Shown piece after piece: positions 1 through 5,640 of a stretch of DNA of 5,783 nt (its first letter is position 1; the number at the start of each line of letters is the position of its first letter). The stretch spans positions 1-5,783 of the forward strand of contig VERU01000185.1 in assembly GCA_018882485.1 (NCBI GenBank), given 5' to 3'. Position numbers and translations under genes: made by a program. Source of the DNA: Rhodoferax sp. Its GTDB lineage: Bacteria; Pseudomonadota; Gammaproteobacteria; Burkholderiales; Burkholderiaceae_C. The notes beneath the pieces are model-generated. The model saw nothing but the letters and a program-made list of their open reading frames with translations, had not been told where the DNA came from and searched no databases.

Positions 1-490
1 GGTTGGGCGCGAGCTTGCGCACGATCCATTCGGCGGCCACGCTGGCCGGTGGATTCCACAGCCAGACGGCCGCGTCAAAGCCCACACTGGCCAGATGGGG
101 CAACTGCTCGGTCAGCTGCAACTCGACCTGCACACCCGAGTGCAGGCGCTGGAAGTCCGTCAGGGCAGGGCCGACCCACAAGCGGCCAAAGCCGAAGCTG
201 CTGACCAGGCGGATGGGCCCCGAGGGCTGGCTTTGCTGCTCGCGCAATTCGTTTTCGGCGGCGGCGAAATCCTGCAGGATGCGGCGCGCGCGCTCGCACA
301 GGGCGTGGCCCTCGGTGGGCGGGCTGACGCGGCGTGTGGTGCGCTGGAACAGGCGCACGCCCAGCCGGGCTTCCAGCGCGGCCAGGCGCTTGGTCGCCAC
401 CGGGGGCGTCAGCCGCAAAGCCTGGGCTGCTTTGGCCAGGCTGCCCTGGGCCTGCACGGCCAGCACGAGTTCGAGGTCACTGCGTTCCAT
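1..490 (-). CDS. LysR-family transcriptional regulator (N-terminal 163 residues; 3' end beyond window)
   Basis: This is a DNA-binding regulator of the LysR family. The minus-strand frame opens with ATG at 490 (MERSDLELVLAVQAQGSL) and stays open to the window edge, so the C-terminal part is missing. Residues about 4–62 form the typical winged helix-turn-helix: a SLAKAAQALRLTPPVATKRL helix-turn-helix near 17–36, then LEARLGVRLFQRTTRRVSPPTEG at 39–61, the usual LysR linker entry. From about residue 90 (GPIRLVSSFGFGR) the periplasmic-binding-protein-like effector domain begins. The TTRRVSPTxEG style fits the CrgA-like subgroup. The gene is divergent from the hydrolase/dehydrogenase operon across a 63-base gap with a large palindrome. 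That is the classic layout of a LysR protein controlling its neighbour in response to a pathway metabolite. E. coli DmlR, which activates the D-malate dehydrogenase gene dmlA, is a functional parallel. Family assignment is secure; ligand and targets are inferred. Confidence 0.95.
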   Translation of the reverse strand, partial: MERSDLELVLAVQAQGSLAKAAQALRLTPPVATKRLAALEARLGVRLFQRTTRRVSPPTEGHALCERARRILQDFAAAENELREQQSQPSGPIRLVSSFGFGRLWVGPALTDFQRLHSGVQVELQLTEQLPHLASVGFDAAVWLWNPPASVAAEWIVRKLAPN

Positions 491-498
491 TGTTTCTG

Positions 499-534
499 AA
501 TTGAAAATAATCAATTGCCTGATTATTTCCAATT
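499..534. promoter_or_regulatory. Large inverted repeat in divergent promoter region, probable LysR operator
   Basis: The left arm AATTGAAAATAATCA (499–513) and right arm TGATTATTTCCAATT (520–534) are inverted copies matching at 14 of 15 positions, separated by the 6 bases ATTGCC. The repeat lies in the short gap between the divergent LysR and hydrolase starts and is far more AT-rich than its surroundings. LysR proteins bind dyad-symmetric sites in such gaps, so this is the likely operator. It probably overlaps the promoters of both genes: TTGAAA at 501–506 and TTGGAA on the other strand (528–533) are -35-like, but no convincing -10 can be assigned. The repeat is seen directly; its role is inferred. 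Confidence 0.7.
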
Positions 535-553
535 GTGCCGCTAAGCTTGGGCC

Positions 554-1447
554 ATGTTCAATGGTTTCCAGGTCCGGACGGTCGAGCGCAACGGGGTGCG
601 CTTGCACACCCGTGTGGGTGGCAGCGGCACGCCTTTGCTGCTCCTGCACGGTCACCCGCAAAGCATGGCCATGTGGCACCAGGTGCTGCCGACGCTCGCT
701 GCCCGGCACACGGTGGTGCTGATGGACCTGCGCGGCTACGGCGATTCGTCACGCCCCGCACCCGATGCGCAGCACCTGAACCACAGCAAGCGCGAAATGG
801 CGCTGGACGCTGTGGCCGTCATGCAGGCCCATGGCTTTGCGTGGTTCGACGTGCTGGCGCATGACCGCGGTGCCCGTGTGGCGCACCGCCTGGCCTTTGA
901 TCACCCGCAGGCGGTGCAGCGCCTGATGCTGCTGGACATCGCGCCCACGCTGGCCATGTACAAAAACACCAGCGAGGCTTTTGCCCGCGCCTACTGGCAC
1001 TGGTTTGCGCTGATCCAGCCTGCGCCCTTGCCCGAAGCCCTGATCGACAGCGACCCCGTCCGCTATGTGCGCAGCGTGATGGGGGGACGCCATGCAGGCC
1101 TGACCCCGTTCACCCCCGAAGCCCTGGCCGAATACGAGCGTTGCGCGGCCATCCCCGGCACGGGCAGCTCGATTTGCGAGGATTACCGCGCCAGTGCCGG
1201 CATCGACCTCGAACACGACCGCGCCGATGTGCAGGCGGGCCACCGCCTAAGCCAGCCGCTGCGCGTGCTGTGGGGCCAGCATGGCGCGGTCGGCCGCTGC
1301 TTTGATGTGCTGGCGCTCTGGCGCGAGCGTGCCGCCCACGTGAGCGGCCAGGCCCTGCCTTGCGGGCACTATCTGGCCGAAGAACTGCCCGATGCGGTGG
1401 TCCAGCAGGCGCTGCATTTCTTTGAATCCCCACAGGAGTCTTCATGA
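554..1447 (+). CDS. Alpha/beta hydrolase, fluoroacetate/haloacetate dehalogenase-like
   Basis: A 297-residue cytoplasmic alpha/beta-hydrolase-fold protein, normal length for fluoroacetate dehalogenases, which hydrolyse C–halogen bonds of 2-haloacids to 2-hydroxyacids through an aspartyl ester. Compared from memory with the characterised Rhodopseudomonas enzyme, key residues line up: oxyanion segment LLHGHPQS (31–37), nucleophile D104 with carboxylate-binding R105 and R108 in AHDRGAR, D128 in LLDIAP as the acid of the triad, halide-pocket H149 and W150 in YWHWF, Y211 in CEDYRAS, and catalytic H272 in CGHYLAEE. Two positions differ: H34 where the reference has Phe40, and Gly178/Arg179 where it has Trp185, so the substrate may be larger than haloacetate. 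The ATG at 554 has only a weak Shine-Dalgarno match (TTGGG). The stop overlaps the next gene's start, so the two are one operon. Other hydrolase activities, such as epoxide or ester hydrolysis, are not excluded. Confidence 0.88.
   Translation: MFNGFQVRTVERNGVRLHTRVGGSGTPLLLLHGHPQSMAMWHQVLPTLAARHTVVLMDLRGYGDSSRPAPDAQHLNHSKREMALDAVAVMQAHGFAWFDVLAHDRGARVAHRLAFDHPQAVQRLMLLDIAPTLAMYKNTSEAFARAYWHWFALIQPAPLPEALIDSDPVRYVRSVMGGRHAGLTPFTPEALAEYERCAAIPGTGSSICEDYRASAGIDLEHDRADVQAGHRLSQPLRVLWGQHGAVGRCFDVLALWRERAAHVSGQALPCGHYLAEELPDAVVQQALHFFESPQESS
1434..1447 (+). promoter_or_regulatory. Ribosome binding site and ATGA stop/start overlap
   Basis: AGGAG at 1434–1438 lies 5 bases before the ATG at 1444, inside the end of the hydrolase gene. 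The hydrolase stop TGA (1445–1447) shares bases with this ATG. The overlap fixes the dehydrogenase start and implies translational coupling and a shared transcript. Confidence 0.85.
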
Positions 1448-2541
1448 GCAAAAAACACCGCATCGCCGTCATCCCGGGCGATGGCATTGGCAAGGAAGTC
1501 ATGCCCGAGGGCCTGCGCGTGCTCGACGCCGCCGCACGCAAATTTGGCATCGACCTGCAATTCGACCATTTCGATTTTTCGAGCTGGGACTATTGCGAAA
1601 AACACGGCCAGATGCTGCCCGACAACTGGAAGGACCAGATCGGCGGCCACGACGCGATTTATTTCGGCGCGGTGGGCTGGCCCGACAAAATCCCTGACCA
1701 TGTCTCGCTGTGGGGCTCCCTGCTGCTGTTTCGCCGCGAATTCGACCAGTACGTCAACCTGCGTCCCGCCCGCCTGATGCCGGGTATCGTGGCGCCGGTG
1801 GTTCGGCGTGATGGCAGTCCCCGTCAGCCCGGCGAAATCGACATGTGCATCGTGCGAGAGAACACCGAGGGCGAATACTCCAGTATCGGCGGCCGGATGT
1901 ACCCGGGCACGGAACGGGAAATCGTCATGCAGGAAACGGTGATGTCCCGCATCGGGGTGGACCGGGTGCTGCGTTACGCCTTCGAACTGGCGCGCTCGCG
2001 TCCCCGACGTCGCCTGACCAGTGCCACCAAGTCCAACGGCATCGCCATCACCATGCCCTACTGGGATGAACGGGTGGCCGAGATGGCGAAGCACTACCCC
2101 GAGGTGACGGTGGACAAGTTCCACATCGACATCCTGACGGCCCATTTCGTGCAGCGGCCGGACCATTTTGATGTGGTGGTGGCCAGCAACCTGTTCGGCG
2201 ACATCCTCAGCGATCTGGGCCCGGCCTGCACCGGCACCATCGGCATCGCCCCCAGTGCCAACCTGAATCCCGACCGGCGCCATCCCTCCCTGTTCGAACC
2301 GGTGCACGGGTCGGCTCCGGACATTGCCGGCCTGGGCATCGCCAACCCGATCGGACAGATTTGGAGCGGCGCGCTGATGCTCGACTTCCTGGGCTACAAG
2401 TCTGCCCACGACGCCATCCTGAACGCCATCGAAACCGTGCTCGACCCGAAATCGGGCGGACCGCGCACGCCGGACCTGGGTGGTCGGGCCCGTACCGCCG
2501 ATCTCGGCCGCGCGGTGACTGCCGCCTTGATGCCGGGGTGA
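1444..2541 (+). CDS. ttuC: Tartrate/D-malate dehydrogenase (decarboxylating), isocitrate/isopropylmalate dehydrogenase superfamily
   Basis: A 365-residue cytoplasmic NAD-dependent beta-decarboxylating dehydrogenase of the TtuC/DmlA branch. Family members oxidise D-malate to pyruvate and CO2 and also act on tartrates. The N-terminus has the superfamily IAVIPGDGIGKEV motif (7–19). Substrate and metal residues expected from isopropylmalate dehydrogenase are present: R97 and R108 (NLRP), R138 in VRENTEGEY, Y145, K196 in SATKSNG, D229 in FHIDI, and D253 and D257 in NLFGDILSDLG. The NAD loop is HGSAPDIAGLGIANPIGQ (288–305). Segments typical of this branch rather than LeuB or Icd are SSWDYCEKHGQMLP (46–59), FGAVGWPDKIPDHVSLWG (74–91) and the IGIAPSANLNP region (266–276). 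It is second in the operon with the dehalogenase-like hydrolase and a divergent LysR gene. The enzyme class is clear; the choice between tartrate and D-malate as natural substrate is not, so the symbol is provisional (dmlA would be the E. coli name). Confidence 0.92.
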   Translation: MSKKHRIAVIPGDGIGKEVMPEGLRVLDAAARKFGIDLQFDHFDFSSWDYCEKHGQMLPDNWKDQIGGHDAIYFGAVGWPDKIPDHVSLWGSLLLFRREFDQYVNLRPARLMPGIVAPVVRRDGSPRQPGEIDMCIVRENTEGEYSSIGGRMYPGTEREIVMQETVMSRIGVDRVLRYAFELARSRPRRRLTSATKSNGIAITMPYWDERVAEMAKHYPEVTVDKFHIDILTAHFVQRPDHFDVVVASNLFGDILSDLGPACTGTIGIAPSANLNPDRRHPSLFEPVHGSAPDIAGLGIANPIGQIWSGALMLDFLGYKSAHDAILNAIETVLDPKSGGPRTPDLGGRARTADLGRAVTAALMPG

Positions 2542-2557
2542 CAAACCTGACTAGAAT
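2527..2557 (+). promoter_or_regulatory. Candidate sigma-70 promoter for hupB
   Basis: TAGAAT at 2552–2557 is a good -10 match. TTGATG at 2527–2532 is a possible -35, with a long 19-base spacer. The -35 overlaps the end of the dehydrogenase gene. Transcription would begin near 2564, leaving a leader of about 90 bases before hupB. This is the only plausible promoter I can see in the 112-base gap; it is supported by motif match and position only. Confidence 0.45.
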
Positions 2558-2642
2558 CCTCGACGGTTGACGCACCGTTCGGATGCCGTCGCCTTGGTCC
2601 TGCGCTGCAACCCGACGCGCGCGCACCTTCAACATCGATCTG

Positions 2643-2656
2643 CGGGGATACATGTG
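2643..2656 (+). promoter_or_regulatory. hupB ribosome binding site with overlapping start-stop ATGTGA and GTG start
   Basis: GGGG at 2643–2646 is a Shine-Dalgarno-like tract 7 bases before the GTG start (2654). An out-of-frame ATG at 2652 is followed at once by TGA (2655–2657), so a ribosome starting there would terminate after one codon. The GTG is preferred because the HU family begins [11 protein letters not shown] and the frame upstream does not resemble protein sequence. Confidence 0.7.
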
Positions 2657-2926
2657 AACAAAACAGAACTCATCGAACACATTGCAGCCAGCGCCGATCT
2701 CTCCAAGGCGTCGGCCACCCGTGCGCTGGAAGCCACGCTGGACGCGGTCACCGCCTCGCTGCGCAGCGGCGACTCGGTTTCGCTGGTCGGTTTTGGCACC
2801 TTTCTGGTGGGCGAGAGGGCGTCGCGCCAGGGACGCAACCCGCGCACAGGTGCCCAGATTAAAATCCAGTCTGCCAAGGTTCCCAAATTCCGCGCGGGCA
2901 AGGCCCTGCGGGATGCATTGAACTGA
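2654..2926 (+). CDS. hupB: DNA-binding protein HU-beta
   Basis: A 90-residue nucleoid protein of the HU/IHF family, which dimerises and bends DNA without strict sequence preference. Full family length is present: an N-terminal helical dimerisation part ([20 protein letters not shown], 2–21), the [21 protein letters not shown] region (43–63) containing the family signature, and the DNA-contacting arm with the RNP tip at 61–63, ending [16 protein letters not shown] (75–90). The single RNP and the overall sequence match beta-type HU rather than IHF. Translation is taken from GTG 2654. A longer in-frame reading from a TTG at 2567 adds 29 residues without HU similarity and is rejected. tRNA-Val starts 15 bases after the stop and ppiD follows, so hupB–ppiD adjacency as in E. 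coli is kept, but lon is not upstream here. Confidence 0.97.
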   Translation: MNKTELIEHIAASADLSKASATRALEATLDAVTASLRSGDSVSLVGFGTFLVGERASRQGRNPRTGAQIKIQSAKVPKFRAGKALRDALN

Positions 2927-2941
2927 GGCCGGTTCACAGCG

Positions 2942-3017
2942 GGGTGCTTAGCTCAGTTGGTAGAGCGGCGCCCTTACAAGGCGTAGGTCGGCGGTTCGAG
3001 CCCGTCAGCACCCACCA
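2942..3017 (+). tRNA. tRNA-Val, anticodon UAC
   Basis: The 76-base cloverleaf is complete. The acceptor stem is GGGTGCT with AGCACCC, the D stem GCTC/GAGC, and the anticodon stem GCGCC/GGCGT around loop CTTACAA, with anticodon TAC at 2975–2977. The T arm has the TTCGAGC loop, the discriminator is A, and CCA is encoded (3015–3017). It reads GUA and related valine codons. It lies 15 bases after hupB and just before a strong terminator, with no room for a promoter of its own outside hupB, so it is probably processed from the hupB transcript. Confidence 0.98.
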
Positions 3018-3025
3018 CCCGCTCC

Positions 3026-3058
3026 AAGGCGAACCCCGTGTTCGCCTTTCGTTTTTTT
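3026..3058 (+). terminator. Rho-independent terminator after tRNA-Val
   Basis: A perfect 9-bp stem, AAGGCGAAC (3026–3034) with GTTCGCCTT (3040–3048), has a 5-base loop and is followed after TCG by seven T residues (3052–3058). It would end the hupB–tRNA-Val transcript. The ppiD Shine-Dalgarno sequence begins only 3 bases after the T run. Confidence 0.85.
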
Positions 3059-3060
3059 CT

Positions 3061-3064
3061 GGAG
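3061..3064 (+). promoter_or_regulatory. ppiD ribosome binding site
   Basis: GGAG lies 9 bases before the ATG at 3074. It selects this start over an in-frame GTG at 3038, which falls inside the terminator hairpin and has no such site. Confidence 0.75.
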
Positions 3065-3073
3065 TCTGCGCGC

Positions 3074-4984
3074 ATGTTCGATTTCGTCCGCCAGCACACG
3101 AAGATCATGATGTTCGTGCTGTTTCTGCTGGTCATTCCCTCGTTCGTGTTGTTTGGCATCGACGGCTACAACTCGCTGCGTGCAGGGGGCGATGTCGTGG
3201 CCACGGTGGCGGGTCAGGACATCACCAGCAACGAGTGGGATTCGGCCCACCGGGCCGAGGTGGAGCGTTTGCGGGCCGCCATGCCCAATCTCGATCCCAA
3301 GCTGCTGGATTCGGAACAGGGCCGGCAGGCCACGCTGGAGCGTCTGGTGCGTGAGCGGGTTCTGATGAAGGCAGCCGAGGACCTGAGACTCCAGACCACG
3401 GACGCGCGGCTCGCCCAGGCATTGCAGGAAAATCCGTCCATCGCGGATCTGCGTCGGCCCGATGGCAGTCTGGACATGGATCGCTATCGGCAACTGGCTG
3501 CCAGCCAGGGACTGACGCCAGAGGGATTCGAAGCGCGGGTCCGACGCGATCTGTCGCAGCGCCAGATCGAGTCTGCCCTGACCGCGTCCGGCCTCGTGCC
3601 GCCGTCCGTGGCCGCCGTGTCGCTCAACGCCTTTTTCGAGCGACGGGAGGTGCGCGTTGCCCGTTTTGCCGCGGCCGATTTCGCGACCCGGCTGGCCCCG
3701 AGCGATGCTGAACTGGAAGCCTATTACAAGGCCCACCCGGGTGAGTTTCAAGCGCCAGAGCAGATGCGGGTCGAGTACCTGGTGTTGGATCTGGATGCCG
3801 TCAAGCGCGGCATTGCCATCAGCGAGGCCGATTTGCGGACCTACTATGAACAGAATGCGGCTCGCCTGGCCTCGGCCGAGGAGCGGCGCGCCAGCCATAT
3901 CCTGATTGCGTCGCCCAAGGATGCTCCGGCCGCCGAACGGGAAAAGGCCCGCCAGCGGGCGGCAGAGCTGGTGGTCCAGGCCCGCAAGTCGCCCGATGCT
4001 TTTGCGGAACTGGCCCGCAAGCATTCGCAGGACGCCGGCTCGGCGACCCGTGGTGGTGACCTGGATTTCTTTGGCCGGGGGGCCATGGTCAAACCCTTTG
4101 AAGATGCCACTTTTGCGATGAAAAAGGGGGACATCAGTGACGTCGTGGCGTCCGACTTCGGGTACCACATCATCAAGCTTACCGACATCAAGCTGCCCGC
4201 ACAGCGTAGCTTCGAGGAAATGCGCGCCAAGCTGGAGGCCGATTTGCGTGCCCAGCAGGCGCAGCGCAAATTTGCCGAAAGCGCCGAAGTCTTTACCAAC
4301 ACGGTCTACGAGCAGTCGGACAGCCTCAAGCCCGAAGCGGACAAGCTCAAGCTCGACATACGGACGGCGGACAAGCTGACCCGGGAGGGCGCGGCGGCCT
4401 TGTCGGCGCAATTGGGGAACCCCAAGGTGCTGGCTGCCCTTTTCTCGCCCGATGCGATCGACAAGAAGCGCAATACCGAAGCCATCGAAACCGGGCCGAG
4501 CCAGCTGCTGTCTGCCCGTGTGGTGCAGCACACGCCGGCCCGCACCTTGCCGCTGGAGGAAGTCCGCGCGGCGGTCCGGGAACGGGTGGTGGCCTCGCAA
4601 TCGGCCGAACTGGCTCGCAAGGAAGGTGCCGCCAAGCTGACCGCCTGGATGGCCGACCGCAGCGCCGCCTCCCTGCAGGCGCCCGTGGTCGTATCGCGTG
4701 ACAAGCCGCAGAACCTGCCCCCCGAGATCGTCAAGGCGGCTCTGCGTGCTGATCCGTCGAAATTGCCCGCCCTCGTGGGTGTGGACCTCGGCCCACAGGG
4801 GTATGCCGTGGTCGGTGTGGACAAGATCGTGCCCCGTGATCCGCCGGCGGAATCGGTGGCCCAGCAGGAGCAGACCGCCTACGCCCAGGGTTGGTCGGCT
4901 GCGGAAGTGCAGGCCTATTACGAAGGACTCAAGGATCGGTACAAGGTCAGTTTTCGGGCCCCTAAGCCCAAGCTGTCTCAGTGA
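3074..4984 (+). CDS. ppiD: PpiD, membrane-anchored periplasmic SurA-like/parvulin folding factor
   Basis: A 636-residue protein, close to the length of E. coli PpiD (about 620), which is anchored in the inner membrane near the Sec translocon and helps newly exported proteins fold. Residues 1–10 (MFDFVRQHTK) are cytoplasmic. One hydrophobic segment, roughly 11–28 (IMMFVLFLLVIPSFVLFG), is the anchor, and the rest is periplasmic. A SurA-N-like chaperone region covers about 30–250. The parvulin domain runs from about 272 (RRASHILI) to 373 (GYHIIKLTDIK) and includes the RGGDLDFFGRGAMVKPF block. Compared with Par10 and Pin1, H275, D320 (at the Cys/Asp position), M338, F342 and H365 are all present, so the fold's active-site set looks intact. 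A chaperone-like C-terminal region follows. The start at 3074 is chosen for its GGAG site and the family-typical N-terminus. The gene follows hupB and tRNA-Val; a MarR gene starts 51 bases downstream and may share its transcript. Confidence 0.95.
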   Translation: MFDFVRQHTKIMMFVLFLLVIPSFVLFGIDGYNSLRAGGDVVATVAGQDITSNEWDSAHRAEVERLRAAMPNLDPKLLDSEQGRQATLERLVRERVLMKAAEDLRLQTTDARLAQALQENPSIADLRRPDGSLDMDRYRQLAASQGLTPEGFEARVRRDLSQRQIESALTASGLVPPSVAAVSLNAFFERREVRVARFAAADFATRLAPSDAELEAYYKAHPGEFQAPEQMRVEYLVLDLDAVKRGIAISEADLRTYYEQNAARLASAEERRASHILIASPKDAPAAEREKARQRAAELVVQARKSPDAFAELARKHSQDAGSATRGGDLDFFGRGAMVKPFEDATFAMKKGDISDVVASDFGYHIIKLTDIKLPAQRSFEEMRAKLEADLRAQQAQRKFAESAEVFTNTVYEQSDSLKPEADKLKLDIRTADKLTREGAAALSAQLGNPKVLAALFSPDAIDKKRNTEAIETGPSQLLSARVVQHTPARTLPLEEVRAAVRERVVASQSAELARKEGAAKLTAWMADRSAASLQAPVVVSRDKPQNLPPEIVKAALRADPSKLPALVGVDLGPQGYAVVGVDKIVPRDPPAESVAQQEQTAYAQGWSAAEVQAYYEGLKDRYKVSFRAPKPKLSQ

Positions 4985-5035
4985 GTCGGTGACGCAGGCC
5001 CCAGGGCTCTGGCTGGTTGGATTGCATCGCCTTTC

Positions 5036-5515
5036 ATGACCCCGTCGAACCGACCCCCCCTCGAGGTGGACATGGAGTCGCTGCCGGGCCACGCCATCCG
5101 CCGGCTGCACCAGATTGCGGTGGCCATCTTTTTGCAGGAAGGCGCCGAGCATGGGCTCACGCCCGTGCAGTACGCGGCCGTCCAGACCCTGGCGACTTCG
5201 CCCGGTATCGATCAACGGTCTCTGGCGCGGGCCATCGGTCTGGACACCTCGACCCTGGGAGGCGTCATCGATCGCCTGGAGAGCCGTGGGCTGGTACAGC
5301 GTCAGGCGTCGCGCGAAGACCGGCGCGTGCGCTTGCTGGTGTTGACCGAGGCGGGAGCCTCCCTGCTGGAGCGGGCGATACCTGCGATGCGCCGGGCCCA
5401 GGAGCGTATCCTCGAACCCCTGCAACCTGCCGACCGGGAGCGGTTCATGCGGCTGGTGCGCACCCTGGTCGTTGCCAACAACGAACTGAGCCGGGCTCCC
5501 AGCGAACCCGTTTGA
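5036..5515 (+). CDS. MarR-family transcriptional regulator
   Basis: A 159-residue (147 if started at 5072) dimeric winged-helix repressor-type protein. The DNA-binding core is clear: LTPVQYAAVQTLATSPGIDQ (41–60), helix-turn-helix RSLARAIGLDTSTLGGVIDR (61–80), LESRGLVQRQ (81–90) and the wing with the family-typical EDRRVRLLVLTEAG (94–107). Flanking helices (HAIRRLHQIAVAIFLQEG near 19–36 and 112–152) form the dimerisation domain. MarR proteins usually sense small phenolic or oxidised compounds and often control a neighbour or themselves. No obvious target operon is within the window, since the preceding gene is ppiD. The start is ambiguous: ATG 5036 has no Shine-Dalgarno but the extra 12 codons keep coding-like G/C third positions, while ATG 5072 has a good GAGGTG. 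The family is secure; ligand and targets are unknown. Confidence 0.92.
   Translation: MTPSNRPPLEVDMESLPGHAIRRLHQIAVAIFLQEGAEHGLTPVQYAAVQTLATSPGIDQRSLARAIGLDTSTLGGVIDRLESRGLVQRQASREDRRVRLLVLTEAGASLLERAIPAMRRAQERILEPLQPADRERFMRLVRTLVVANNELSRAPSEPV
5063..5074 (+). promoter_or_regulatory. Shine-Dalgarno and alternative ATG for the MarR gene
   Basis: GAGGTG at 5063–5068 lies just before ATG 5072 (5 bases from the last G of GAGG). It is the only strong ribosome binding site near the gene and argues for a protein 12 residues shorter than the ATG 5036 reading. Confidence 0.5.
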
Positions 5516-5640
5516 GCCGTTCCAGGCAGCGAGGGGCTGAAGCGGGTGACTGCCTATCCTGCCATTGGCGGGGCCAGCGCATCCGCCCAGCTCTCGGCCG
5601 TGGCCACCTGACCACTGCTCGACGTGGGCCACTGAAGCCA
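5516..5640. other. Non-coding gap after the MarR gene
   Basis: I find no protein-like reading or RNA gene here. The only structure is a weak inverted pair AGGCAG/CTGCCT (5524–5529 and 5550–5555) with a 20-base loop and no T run. Confidence 0.5.

Noticed and set aside
3..722. A 239-residue plus-strand open frame over the LysR gene and the operator
   Set aside because: It crosses the divergent promoter into the hydrolase gene and has shadow-type composition; the LysR frame on the other strand is unmistakable.
1369..2544. A 391-residue minus-strand open frame
   Set aside because: It mirrors the dehydrogenase gene almost exactly and has no recognisable motif, while the plus strand carries all family residues.
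2561..2581. Small hairpin ACGGT/ACCGT in the hupB leader as a terminator of the catabolic operon
   Set aside because: The stem is only 5–6 bp and has no following T run, so it does not qualify as an intrinsic terminator.
2942..3058. tRNA-Val as an integration site with an attachment repeat
   Set aside because: I see no second copy of the tRNA 3' end and no integrase or mobile gene in the window; hupB and ppiD on both sides are the normal neighbours.
5524..5555. Inverted pair AGGCAG/CTGCCT after the MarR gene as a terminator
   Set aside because: There are six pairs with a 20-base loop and no T tract; the hairpin at 5651–5681 is a far better terminator.
3005..5632. An 875-residue open frame on the minus strand
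   Set aside because: It runs antisense through ppiD, the MarR gene and the terminator. It has low-complexity G/R/H/Q-rich sequence with no domain, and arises from the high GC content of the opposing genes.
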